In this document: positions 17,167-25,964 of the stretch, one piece after another
How positions within the stretch are numbered: the stretch's first letter is position 1
Layout: each line of letters begins with the position of its first letter
Notes under the pieces: generated by a model
What the model was told of the DNA's origin: nothing
The model's database searches: none
What the model saw: the letters and a program-made list of their open reading frames with translations, nothing else
Program-made: the position numbers and the translations under genes
NCBI GenBank assembly: GCA_046348685.1
Contig: JAXMDT010000010.1
Location: 16,168 to 80,167, forward strand
Source: JAXMDT01 sp046348685
GTDB taxonomy: Bacteria > Pseudomonadota > Alphaproteobacteria > Rickettsiales > UBA998
Direction of reading: 5' to 3'
DNA: 64,000 nt

Positions 17167-20021
17167 GACCATTCGCCGACGCGGGCTAGATGGTCATACG
17201 GCTTATCGCGCTCTTCGTGATCACTTAGTGAGGGATAACTGGTTTCCCGCTTTGCATATTCCGTCAACAATGCATAAACTCCTGCCTCCGTTTCAGCAAG
17301 CAGTGAAGTAATTTTTTCTGCGTCGTCTAAATGCACATCGCCTTCCGTACTCTCTTTTCCGGTCAATGGCCATATTGCCAAGCTTCGCAATTTCGTTTGC
17401 CCGCGTTTTGTCAATAGCATTCCCAGCAAACCCATTTGCGGGTCTTTCATCGAGACGATGTCAGAAAGGCGAAGCGGTGTTTTACTGGTTTTATAATCAA
17501 TGACGCCACTACTGCCATCCGCATAATGCTCAAGCCGATCGATGCGACCATGCAAGATGATATTTATGATGCTCCATTCGATTGTCCGTTCCAATTCCAG
17601 CAATGTTGGCTTTTCACCAGATTCAACCAATTCAGCGATATGCTGAGCAATGCCTCGCAGCCGCTGCTCCCAAAAAAGTGTCGTCCTGCTACGTGCAAGT
17701 TTTTTGTCTACTTCTTCTTTCATGTACGTAAAGACGATGCTTTCAGCATGGGCCGGCAGTTGCGGGTATTCGGTAAAAAAGCGCTCCAGCGCCGCATGTA
17801 TCGCATCACCAAAATCACGGCCATCCGGCAATTGATCGAGTGGTTTAAGCACCTCAAGACGTAAAACACGTTCAGCATAGAAACTGTATGGATCCTCAAG
17901 CAACGTTTTAATTCGCGACACTGGAATTTTGGTGGGTCGAACAGCTAATGGCGGCGCCGGATCTGGTCTCGTGGCATTTGGTATCGCTTCAGTTGCACAA
18001 TGTGCCTGGTACCATCGTTTCCAGATATCACCTGAATGTATAAACGCGTCTCTGGTTTTCTTATCTGCAGCTTCTAGAACCGTCTCAAGACGCAACAGCC
18101 AGCGGCTGGTTACGCTTGGTGAGTTACGCTGTTTAACCGCACGCGTCAGGAAAATACGCGGCGCTTGCGCCAGCATCCAGAAATCATGTGCCGATTGGCC
18201 TATCTCATACCCATGTGATTTAAGCCCGGCTTGTTCGCGCATTGGCAGGCTTAGCCAGGGATCTATTGCTGGCGCCGGCGGCCAGTTGCCTTCATTAAGC
18301 CCGCCAAGAATTACCGTATCGGCATGTTGCAACCTGGCTTCCAGCGGGCTCAAAATGCGCAAGCGCGGATGCGTGTCATACGGTTTGCGGTAAACTTCCG
18401 TTGCTAATAAAGCCTTCAAAAGCGCCGGATATTCACTGGGTGTAATCGCACTAAAATACTGCCCTTCCGATGCAATTTTTTCTATACAGCGTAGTATTTT
18501 CCTTCCTGAATCGGAAGCATCGAGCGGTTGCGGCAAAGCAATCTCCTCTGCAACACGGCAATGCATATCGAGTATCTGAGCCAAATCCAGACGCGCTTGC
18601 GATAACATATCGAAGAGCGGCTCAAGCGCACGGTGCAATGCCATCAGCACATCTTTTGCTTCATCGGAAATACCGTCGCATCCTTTGACGACTCCCTCCA
18701 GTTCCTGAATGCTGTTCCAGTTGCGTACGCCGCGCAGACAATATTCCTCAATGTGGCGCGCCGCTTCACGAACTTCAATGGCTTCCCGCGACAGCCGTGC
18801 CAGCGGATGCTTGAGCAGGGCAAGCAGTGCTATCGGGTTGCCGTCGCTAAAAGCATAATCAATGATGTGCGATAAAAATACGAAAAGCGGCGTTGACGTT
18901 AATGGCACGCCCGCTGAGTCATCGATTTCCACGCCGTAGCGCCGCATCATAGAGGACACCTGCCGTGCCAGCAGCCGATCGTGAGTTACCAGCATCGCCG
19001 TATGTCCTTCTTCTTCGAGAACCTGACGCAGGATCAACGTAATAACGCCGGCTTCTTCATGTTCATCCTGGCAGTGAATCAGCGTCATGCCTTGCAACGC
19101 TCGCTGCCAATCAAGTGTGGCATGTTTCCAGCTGTCGGTAAATTCGGCGGGTTTCAGTACATGCCGCAGGAAATCCATGCGCTCCGTATTTTTCAATGGT
19201 TTTAATGGTGGAATAGAGGCCCGCTCGACCTTGATAGCGCCCAGAAGCTGCTTCATGCCAAATTGTGGATGCGTAGGTAATAACGCATCCCATTCTTTTT
19301 CCGGCATGACCGTATCCAGTCCTGGCAGAATGACCAACCCTGTTTTCATCCCCGCAATCGTTTCCATGAAATGTGCAGTTGCGGGAATACTTCCTGTTGT
19401 ACCCGCGACGACGATAGGAAAATCCGGAGGAGCTTTTCGCCAGCAGGTTGCCAATAACTCAATTTCCATATTACGCCGAGTCCAGGTATCAACCCGCCTC
19501 TCCTCAGCTAAAATTTTAGGCCAGGTGCTGACGATAGTTGCGAGCACGGCAAGGGATTTCTGCCAATGCTCGGCGACATCATCAGGCACCAGTTTTTCAA
19601 GCGCCGCGAGTGATATTTGTTCGCGCGTAAAATCATCGGAAAGCGCGGCGAACGATTTTGCCAGATGCAATGCTTTTTCTGCCGTGATGTCACCTTTCTC
19701 TTTCTGCGCTTTCTCTTCAATCAATCGAGCCAATCGCAAAAGTCGGGCGGTTTCTGAAATCACCGGAGGCAAAGTTGTTTCTTCCGAATAAAATGTTTCG
19801 GGTATCAGTATTTCGAGATCAGCATCACCCAGGGCGTACAGTCTGGGTAGTAAAAGCGGCTTTCCCTCATTTGCTTTAAGTAGCGCTTCTTTCATGGCGC
19901 GCTTGGCGCGGCGCGACGGAAGAAAAACGCACGTCTTCGTTAAGACATCCTTACTTTCTAATAAAAAATGTGCGCACTGAGCTGCAAAATCATCATGTGA
20001 AGGGATATAAACGACTGACAT
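17163..20021 (-). CDS. addB: Double-strand break repair protein AddB
   Basis: 952-residue AddB of the alphaproteobacterial type, partner of the AddA helicase-nuclease in recombinational repair. An inactivated helicase-like N-terminal half (start VYIPSHDDFAAQCAHFLLE; TCVFLPSRRAKRAMKEALLK in the Walker A position) is followed by a C-terminal PD-(D/E)XK nuclease. The nuclease is recognisable from RLEVLKPLDQLPDGRDFGDA, GRIDRLEHYADGSSGVIDYK and TSKTP, where the D...DYK residues are catalytic. addA usually follows addB directly; here the next gene is convergent dnaE, so addA must be elsewhere or absent. Confidence 0.88.
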   Translation of the reverse strand: MSVVYIPSHDDFAAQCAHFLLESKDVLTKTCVFLPSRRAKRAMKEALLKANEGKPLLLPRLYALGDADLEILIPETFYSEETTLPPVISETARLLRLARLIEEKAQKEKGDITAEKALHLAKSFAALSDDFTREQISLAALEKLVPDDVAEHWQKSLAVLATIVSTWPKILAEERRVDTWTRRNMEIELLATCWRKAPPDFPIVVAGTTGSIPATAHFMETIAGMKTGLVILPGLDTVMPEKEWDALLPTHPQFGMKQLLGAIKVERASIPPLKPLKNTERMDFLRHVLKPAEFTDSWKHATLDWQRALQGMTLIHCQDEHEEAGVITLILRQVLEEEGHTAMLVTHDRLLARQVSSMMRRYGVEIDDSAGVPLTSTPLFVFLSHIIDYAFSDGNPIALLALLKHPLARLSREAIEVREAARHIEEYCLRGVRNWNSIQELEGVVKGCDGISDEAKDVLMALHRALEPLFDMLSQARLDLAQILDMHCRVAEEIALPQPLDASDSGRKILRCIEKIASEGQYFSAITPSEYPALLKALLATEVYRKPYDTHPRLRILSPLEARLQHADTVILGGLNEGNWPPAPAIDPWLSLPMREQAGLKSHGYEIGQSAHDFWMLAQAPRIFLTRAVKQRNSPSVTSRWLLRLETVLEAADKKTRDAFIHSGDIWKRWYQAHCATEAIPNATRPDPAPPLAVRPTKIPVSRIKTLLEDPYSFYAERVLRLEVLKPLDQLPDGRDFGDAIHAALERFFTEYPQLPAHAESIVFTYMKEEVDKKLARSRTTLFWEQRLRGIAQHIAELVESGEKPTLLELERTIEWSIINIILHGRIDRLEHYADGSSGVIDYKTSKTPLRLSDIVSMKDPQMGLLGMLLTKRGQTKLRSLAIWPLTGKESTEGDVHLDDAEKITSLLAETEAGVYALLTEYAKRETSYPSLSDHEERDKPYDHLARVGEWS

Positions 20022-20109
20022 TTCGGCTCTCTATACCTTTACTTTAGGGAATCTTAACCCTATTTCTGAGATAACAGTAGATAACATGAATATCAGGCAA
20101 TGAGGGTGA

Positions 20110-21801
20110 ATGGAACCTAATCTCGAACTCGCATGGGAAAGTATCAAGCAGGAGCTTAAGCTTATCTGGGCAGCGCATACCAATGCAGGCTTGAAAGGAT
20201 ACATGAAGCTTTTTACGGATAGCTCCCAGGTGATCTGGCGTTCTGCAAAGGAAAACGAAGCTTTTTGGTTTACGCAGGGCGAAGACGACAAAGCACTCGC
20301 ATTTATCAAACAGCATTACAATGACGGCAAACTTCCCAATTCGACTGTTCTGCTGAATCCGATCGTCCATGAAAAAAAGGGTGATGCCTACGTAGCTGTT
20401 GGCAGCGGCATCGCATGGGCAACAGGCTTCATTATGGGTATTGCCAGTATTACTGATGATCAAATCAAACGTGTGCATGACCTTGGTTCGTTCGCGAGTT
20501 ATTTTCATCGCGGTGAAAACAAACGCGCCGGCATCAAAACCGTTTTCATTTCCAAATCCCCACTTGAGCCGATGCCTGATGGCCTCTCCGTCAAAGGCTG
20601 CCGTGATCTTTACGAGCTGACGAACATAGACAGCCCGATGTATGCCCCCTACTACCTGCTCTCGGGCTTAAATTATCTTTGTATGCACGGTATGTTCAAT
20701 CATCCGCATGTACATGAAATACTGCCTGAGGGCGACCGTTATTCGTCCGCTGAAGATGTCGTGAAAAAACATGCGGCAAATCCACAAAAAGTACTTGATG
20801 CCAATCAATGCTGGAACGCTTACGACCGCCAGCACACACTCTATATGCGCTTTGGTCAGAACCCGAAAGACATCGAGCACAACAACCGGTTCTACAATCT
20901 CTGCGCCCGCGATCTCGACCTGTTCGACCGCACCGGTCCGCAGCGCAAAGGATCTGATGAAACCTTTGAATTCGTTGTGCCAGGCATGATTCCACGCGGT
21001 GCGGTGACCCTTATTGCTGCTGCCGGCGGTACAGGTAAAAGCTCTGCCGCGCATTATCTTTGCGTGCTTGCATCAATCGACTGGAAGAAAGATGAAACCC
21101 CACCGCTTTGGATGGGACAGCCCATCAATACCGACGTGATGAAAGGCATATGCGTCTATTTCTCTGGGGAGGACGGCCCCGGAATCATTAATGCACGCGC
21201 CGCGCTCTTCGATCCCGAAGGACGCTCGCAACGCCTCCAGTTCCATCGCACAGAATTCATGGACCAGGAAATTCCCTTCGGTGAATATCTCCGCAAGCTA
21301 CGCAAAATGCCGGATGTGCCGATTATCGTCATCGATCCGGCACGGAAATATCTGAGCGGGGACGAAAACGATGCGGAAGTCGTTTCCGAATTCTTCGAGG
21401 CGATTGAAGAATTTGCCATTGAAAAACGCACCGCGATGATCGTCGTGCACCACTTGCAAAAAGGCGCGAATCCGCAAAGCGCCCGGCAAGTACTTGATGA
21501 GTTACGCGGCTCGCAGGTTTTCATTGACCGTCCCCGGGTCGTGATTGGTATGTACCGCGATGGTCCTCATACGGTCATGGGCCTTGCCAAAAACAATATT
21601 CCGCCGAACCTTGGCATGATTCAGGAAGAACGCGTCTTTTATCGCAATCCGAAGAACCTGACCCTGATGTGGGTACCTGGCGAAGCTGGCATCCGCCGCG
21701 ACGGCCCAACCCAGGAAGAGCTGGATCGCATTGAAATCGAAGCTATGAAAGCGGCTGTAGAAGAAGGCAAAAAAGATACCAAGAAAAGCGCCAAAGGTTA
21801 A
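20110..21801 (+). CDS. RepA-like AAA ATPase (AAA_25 type) with unknown N-terminal half
   Basis: 563 residues. The C-terminal half is a RecA-fold ATPase of the kind seen in plasmid RepA helicases and phage/plasmid-linked ATPases. Walker A AAGGTGKSS is near residues 304-312, then GICVYFSGEDGPGIINARAA. Walker B is PIIVIDPARKYLSGDENDAE near 400, and the sensor-like segment AMIVVHHLQKGA is followed by LRGSQVFIDRPRVVIGMYR. The first about 290 residues were not recognised; they lack an obvious primase motif. A Lys-rich tail ends the protein. Divergent from addB across 88 bases. In this family, chromosomal copies often mark integrated elements, but no integrase or attachment site was found. Confidence 0.75.
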   Translation: MEPNLELAWESIKQELKLIWAAHTNAGLKGYMKLFTDSSQVIWRSAKENEAFWFTQGEDDKALAFIKQHYNDGKLPNSTVLLNPIVHEKKGDAYVAVGSGIAWATGFIMGIASITDDQIKRVHDLGSFASYFHRGENKRAGIKTVFISKSPLEPMPDGLSVKGCRDLYELTNIDSPMYAPYYLLSGLNYLCMHGMFNHPHVHEILPEGDRYSSAEDVVKKHAANPQKVLDANQCWNAYDRQHTLYMRFGQNPKDIEHNNRFYNLCARDLDLFDRTGPQRKGSDETFEFVVPGMIPRGAVTLIAAAGGTGKSSAAHYLCVLASIDWKKDETPPLWMGQPINTDVMKGICVYFSGEDGPGIINARAALFDPEGRSQRLQFHRTEFMDQEIPFGEYLRKLRKMPDVPIIVIDPARKYLSGDENDAEVVSEFFEAIEEFAIEKRTAMIVVHHLQKGANPQSARQVLDELRGSQVFIDRPRVVIGMYRDGPHTVMGLAKNNIPPNLGMIQEERVFYRNPKNLTLMWVPGEAGIRRDGPTQEELDRIEIEAMKAAVEEGKKDTKKSAKG

Positions 21802-21875
21802 TTAATTTTAAATATTTTTAGTATATTTTTATTAAATTATTAATTATACTAACCAATTGCACTGCATGGTAAGAT

Positions 21876-23762
21876 ATGAGCCTCGTCGATAGCAAGGAAC
21901 TAGCATCGCCGCAAGAATTGGAAAGACGGGCGCAGGAAGCGCAAAATAGCGCTGGCTTTTTTGACACAAATCGTGATGCATTGATTGCAAATGTCCAAGC
22001 TGAAATAGAAAATGGCAGTGATTTAGGTAAATCCCTTGAGCGCCATGCCCATGATATTGGGATTGATCCAAGTAATACCCAGGCTTTGGCAAGCGCTGTC
22101 GTCGATTCCTGGAAGCAGTCGGCTACGATGGATAAAGACTGGGGTGCGCTCCGTGATGCACGCGATATGCTAAGCGGCAATACAAATTACGGTGACATGA
22201 ATATCAACACAGCCCTGAAAGAACGGGGCATGCAACTTTACGAAGCCAGCCAAGATCCAGGTGAACTCCGTTTAACCGCCGAGCAACAGGCAGAGATGCG
22301 TGCCGATCTTGAAAAAGGTCGCGCACCCGCAGAAGTAACGCCCGCTGAGCAAGCACACATCAATGAAGTGGCTGCGGCAACCTACGCACAAATACATCAA
22401 AGCGGCCTGAATCCTGCAAATTTCGTACATGAAACAGATGCGAACCGCGATATGATTCAAAATACGGCGCTGGCAATGTCGCACTTGGATCCACAAAAAT
22501 ACCCTTATTTTGAAAAACTTGGTTTTCCTGGCGAACAGGTGCAAAACGACATTATCGCTTTTAAAAAAGAACATCATTTAGTTCGAGAAGGGCAGCCTGT
22601 TACAGGTGAAATCGATGCAGCGTTTCTCCAGGAACTTAAATCTGAAATTGCCAAAACCGAACAGGCTCCTGCTTACACCCCCGGACTTAATGCATTGGCA
22701 CGCATTGACGGTGTCCCTGGATTTACTCCGCCAGGCGCGTCGTATCCGGTTCATGAATTATCACAGGCGGAAAGAGATACCCTGGATGCCGAAGTGAAGG
22801 AAGAAGTCGCTAAAATTCGCGCGGAACATGGCCATTCACAGAACCGGCATTCCGACGCGGCACCCACGGCACACGACGCCATCGCTTCAGAAAGAGCGCA
22901 ATTTGAAAAGGGACGGTCCAACGGTGACATTCCCATGTCCACCGCAGCCATACTTGCAAGCGAACAAGCTGCTTTTCAGCAAGCACAGGCAAATGGTGAG
23001 ATTCCAATGTCTACTGCTGCGGTTATTCTACAGGAACAAATGGCGCAGGATAGAGACGGTATTGCAGCGGCACGCCAGGGGTTGGCGCAAAGCGGCTATG
23101 ACCCGGTTTCCCGTATTGATGAACTGGCAGGAAAACTGGCAGGCGAAGTCTCTCCACAACAACCTACCCCTCCTGCAAGCGGCACGAATATCTGGGCGGA
23201 CGACGCACCAGCCGCACCTTCGCAAAGTCCTGCCGGACCCTCGCAAACCGCACAATCCATGACTATTGAAGAAGGCGATACGCTTTCCAAAATCGCCGCG
23301 CAAAATCTGCGCGATCATGGAAAGGCGGTCACTGCAGCCGCGGTAGAACATGAAGTGGAACGGCTTGCTGATCTTAATGATATCAAGGATGAAAATAGAA
23401 TTTACGCTGGCGCGACATTGAAAATGGATAATGCGCCTGCAACAGCGACTGCTCAGGCGAACCCGCCTGCGTCACCATCTCCTTCCCAGATTGCTGCCGA
23501 TGAACCTCCGCCAACACCGGAAGAGCTTCAACAAGCCCAGGATGATAAGAGAAACAAATTCATCGGACGCGCCGCAGAAGTAGCATCCATGTTTGGATTG
23601 CCCGGCGGCCTGATCAGCGCCATTGCCGATCTAACACCACCTATAGAGAGAAATATGCATCCATCGCAGCAGCAAGCGGTGCATGTTGCGGACGGAACAA
23701 ATGTTGTGCCAATGCAGGTTCCCGGCAGAAGCCCATCCCGCGAAGCGTCGATGACGGTATAG
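21876..23762 (+). CDS. LysM-containing protein with PG-binding-like segment and tandem repeats
   Basis: 628 residues, function unknown. At about 207-257, LGFPGEQVQNDIIAFKKEHH leading to VTGEIDAAFLQEL resembles a PG_binding_1 repeat. Around 339-384 two tandem repeats of about 23 residues share NG(D/E)IPMSTAA. Residues about 462-518 form a LysM domain (MTIEEGDTLSKIAAQNLR... RIYAGATLKM). The rest is Ala/Pro/Gln-rich linker. There is no N-terminal signal peptide, which is unexpected for a wall-binding protein. The end contains a hydrophobic stretch (VASMFGLPGGLISAIADL). Upstream is a 74-base, very AT-rich gap. Could be a structural or secreted effector-like protein; no firm analogy found. Confidence 0.65.
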   Translation: MSLVDSKELASPQELERRAQEAQNSAGFFDTNRDALIANVQAEIENGSDLGKSLERHAHDIGIDPSNTQALASAVVDSWKQSATMDKDWGALRDARDMLSGNTNYGDMNINTALKERGMQLYEASQDPGELRLTAEQQAEMRADLEKGRAPAEVTPAEQAHINEVAAATYAQIHQSGLNPANFVHETDANRDMIQNTALAMSHLDPQKYPYFEKLGFPGEQVQNDIIAFKKEHHLVREGQPVTGEIDAAFLQELKSEIAKTEQAPAYTPGLNALARIDGVPGFTPPGASYPVHELSQAERDTLDAEVKEEVAKIRAEHGHSQNRHSDAAPTAHDAIASERAQFEKGRSNGDIPMSTAAILASEQAAFQQAQANGEIPMSTAAVILQEQMAQDRDGIAAARQGLAQSGYDPVSRIDELAGKLAGEVSPQQPTPPASGTNIWADDAPAAPSQSPAGPSQTAQSMTIEEGDTLSKIAAQNLRDHGKAVTAAAVEHEVERLADLNDIKDENRIYAGATLKMDNAPATATAQANPPASPSPSQIAADEPPPTPEELQQAQDDKRNKFIGRAAEVASMFGLPGGLISAIADLTPPIERNMHPSQQQAVHVADGTNVVPMQVPGRSPSREASMTV

Positions 23763-23850
23763 CTAAGCATTGATTTTCATTAATATTTAAGTGCGTTTTC
23801 TGTCATTATACTGTCATATTCCCGCCCTATACTAATAAGCATAGTAAAAG

Positions 23851-24192
23851 ATGGAGACATGTGTGGGTGATGAATACAACGCCAATGGCCAGCCAAACCT
23901 TGATTTTATGAATCCAGAGTTAAACCGCGATATGGATCACTATCTGGGGCGGAATAATGAACTTTTAGATCAAACCTACAGAGGTAATACAGGTGGTTAT
24001 GGTTATGGATATGGCACATACCAGCAATGTGTGATCCCTCAGCGAATTATCCCGGGCTGGGGCGGGAGCGTGGTTGTAGTCCCACCGAGGATTGTTCCGT
24101 GCATTACCAATAATCAAAACCATGAATTCGAAAGCCCAGGCACAACGCCGCGCAGTGAATTTCCAAGAATCCCTCCTCGCGGCAGGTACTAA
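23851..24192 (+). CDS. Small Gly/Tyr/Pro-rich protein, unknown
   Basis: 113 residues, not recognised. A central GGYGYGYGTYQQC is followed by Pro- and Ile-rich segments (VIPQRIIPGWGGSVVVVPPR) and a tail rich in P, R and S. Three cysteines, no signal peptide or membrane helix. The ATG at 23851 lacks a good ribosome site; the in-frame GTG at 23863 has GGAG six bases upstream and may be the true start. Lies between two other unknown genes in the same direction; possibly part of one locus with them. Confidence 0.45.
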   Translation: METCVGDEYNANGQPNLDFMNPELNRDMDHYLGRNNELLDQTYRGNTGGYGYGYGTYQQCVIPQRIIPGWGGSVVVVPPRIVPCITNNQNHEFESPGTTPRSEFPRIPPRGRY

Positions 24193-24276
24193 TTGTTACG
24201 AAAGGTTCTAAAAAACGTCATCGAATTGAAATAAAGCATAGGTATGATGAAGTTAGTAAGGTAGATGAGTTAGATT

Positions 24277-24993
24277 ATGGGTTGGAACCTGATTCCATTT
24301 GGAGATATTGCTAGAAGCGCAACCAGCGTCGAAGACGCAGTTACTGGCGTCGGCGATGTAATGGGTGCAGGCGCGGATGCTGTTGAGCAAACGGGTTGGT
24401 TATCTCGCGCGATCGCAGGATTTTCTAAGTGGTGGGACGGCGGAAAAACCGAAGCTAACGTTGCCAGCGCGCAAAGACATCGCTCAGCCATATATGAGCG
24501 TGGCGCCGTAATGGCCGATGCTACCGATGCGGCAAATGTAAACGCAGTTTTAGCCCAGCATCCCGAATTAGGTGCTTTGGCTCAAATGGGAGAAATTGGC
24601 ACCCAAGCAATCGAAGATGCTGTTCAGGGCGGGCCAAATTTTTGGCAAAAGCATATGCCAGGATTTTTAGGCGGTTGGTCAAGCGACCGCTTGGAAGCGT
24701 ATGATTATGCGGTGTCTATTATGAAACCAGCCGGTTCCGTTCAAGGCGGCGTACCTGGCCAAATGCCCGGCGGCGGCGCTCAAATGCAGCAACAAGGCTT
24801 GGCTCCCGCACCCCTCGGTTATAGATCAACCAGCTCAGTGGCGTCACCTGCCAATAACGCAGCCGCATTAGCATCATGGATTAACGGCGAAGCCTCTCCA
24901 GCAAGCGCGCCGACGCATCCAACGGGTCAGCTTCAGCCACCATCGACCCCCGCCACGCAGGTAACGCGTGGCCCAGGCGTCATTTCTTTTTAA
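24277..24993 (+). CDS. Hypothetical protein, Ala/Gly-rich
   Basis: 238 residues, not recognised. The first 60 residues are helical and amphipathic (SATSVEDAVTGVGDVMGAGA, then WLSRAIAGFSKWWDG). A middle part is rich in Ala (RGAVMADATDAANVNAVLAQ). The last 80 residues form a low-complexity Gln/Gly/Pro/Ser tail. No signal peptide. Composition resembles the neighbouring 628-residue protein, suggesting that the stretch 20.1-25.0 kb is one accessory locus. No function proposed. Confidence 0.55.
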   Translation: MGWNLIPFGDIARSATSVEDAVTGVGDVMGAGADAVEQTGWLSRAIAGFSKWWDGGKTEANVASAQRHRSAIYERGAVMADATDAANVNAVLAQHPELGALAQMGEIGTQAIEDAVQGGPNFWQKHMPGFLGGWSSDRLEAYDYAVSIMKPAGSVQGGVPGQMPGGGAQMQQQGLAPAPLGYRSTSSVASPANNAAALASWINGEASPASAPTHPTGQLQPPSTPATQVTRGPGVISF

Positions 24994-25061
24994 ATAAGAA
25001 ATTTACCTTTTCTTAGCTTTCTCTTGCTGATTTCCGCCAAAAATGCTACGCCATGCCATTA

Positions 25062-25078
25062 TTGGCACGAAAAATGCT
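25062..25078 (+). promoter_or_regulatory. Sigma-54-like promoter upstream of GGDEF gene
   Basis: TTGGCACG-AAAA-ATGCT: the -24 element is perfect and the -12 element has one mismatch (ATGC for TTGC). The diagnostic GG (25064-25065) and GC (25076-25077) are ten bases apart, as required. The GGDEF start is about 150 bases downstream. A perfect sigma-54 site also precedes rpoN in this window. Confidence 0.4.
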
Positions 25079-25229
25079 TTAATGATTAGAGCTTCAGCTT
25101 TTGGCCATATTTCATTCGCAGAGTTGATATATCTTCTAAGCGAAATAGAAATATTGCCAAACGCATGGCAGGCAGGTACTAAGTATGAGAGCGACAAAAC
25201 ATCCTCTGGTTGTAGCGTCGGAGAGGTAT

Positions 25230-25964
25230 ATGGCGCAAAGCAACACGGCAAAAAACAAAAGAAATTTATCCCCGTTGTTTGAAGAAGCGCTTTCTCTCTA
25301 TTCCCCGTTGAATAAAAAGTCCTCGATCTCCGAGCGTATTCGCATGCTTGGCATTCCGGAAAGCGATTTGAGCGAGCATGTCATTCTTGCCATTTCCGCT
25401 ATTTTCGAAAAGATGGATGACCTCAATATCGAGCTCAACCAGGCGCGTGAGCATATCAAGGAAATTGAGTCTCTGGTAGATGTCGATGTGCTGGCCCCAA
25501 TCCCGAATCGCCGCGCATTCATGCGTCGCCTGTCATGGGTGATTTCCATGCAGGAGCGCTACGGCCACCCGTCGAGCATTCTCTACTTCGATCTCAACGA
25601 TTTCAAAAATATCAACGATACCTATGGTCATGCCGCCGGTGATATGGCTATCCGCCATGTCGCATCCCTGCTCACCTCAATGAAACGCGAATCTGATTTC
25701 CTTGCACGAATCGGCGGTGATGAATTCGCCGTCATTCTTTATTATGCCTCAGAGGAAGATGCGCGCAAACGCGCCATGACCATTGCCGAGAAACTACGCA
25801 ATACGCCATTTCTTTTCAATAACCGCCCGCTCACCGTAACATCGGCCGTTGGCATTCATACCATCCATAAAGGCGAAACCGCCGAAGATGCGCTGAGCAA
25901 GGCCGATCTTTCTATGTTTGAAAATAAGAAGCAGACGCGCGGGTCATTAGCGGTAGACGCGTAA
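25230..25964 (+). CDS. GGDEF-domain diguanylate cyclase
   Basis: 244 residues. About 95 residues of helical, coiled-coil-like N-terminus (FEKMDDLNIELNQAREHIKE) precede a complete GGDEF domain. The domain contains DVDVLAPIPNRRAFMRRL, LYFDLNDFKNINDTYGHAAG, and the active-site GGDEF in ARIGGDEFAVILYY. All residues for c-di-GMP synthesis are present; no RxxD inhibitory site is seen at the usual place before GGDEF (ESDFLARI). No sensor domain or membrane helix. The ATG at 25230 is preceded by GGAGAGG; a start at 25185 is also open. Ends directly against the convergent gpsA. The sigma-54-like promoter upstream suggests activator-dependent expression. Confidence 0.88.
   Translation: MAQSNTAKNKRNLSPLFEEALSLYSPLNKKSSISERIRMLGIPESDLSEHVILAISAIFEKMDDLNIELNQAREHIKEIESLVDVDVLAPIPNRRAFMRRLSWVISMQERYGHPSSILYFDLNDFKNINDTYGHAAGDMAIRHVASLLTSMKRESDFLARIGGDEFAVILYYASEEDARKRAMTIAEKLRNTPFLFNNRPLTVTSAVGIHTIHKGETAEDALSKADLSMFENKKQTRGSLAVDA

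Noticed and set aside
19087..19791. 234-codon plus-strand open frame inside addB
   Set aside because: Antisense to addB, with a Ser/Ala/Phe-rich low-quality composition and no motif.
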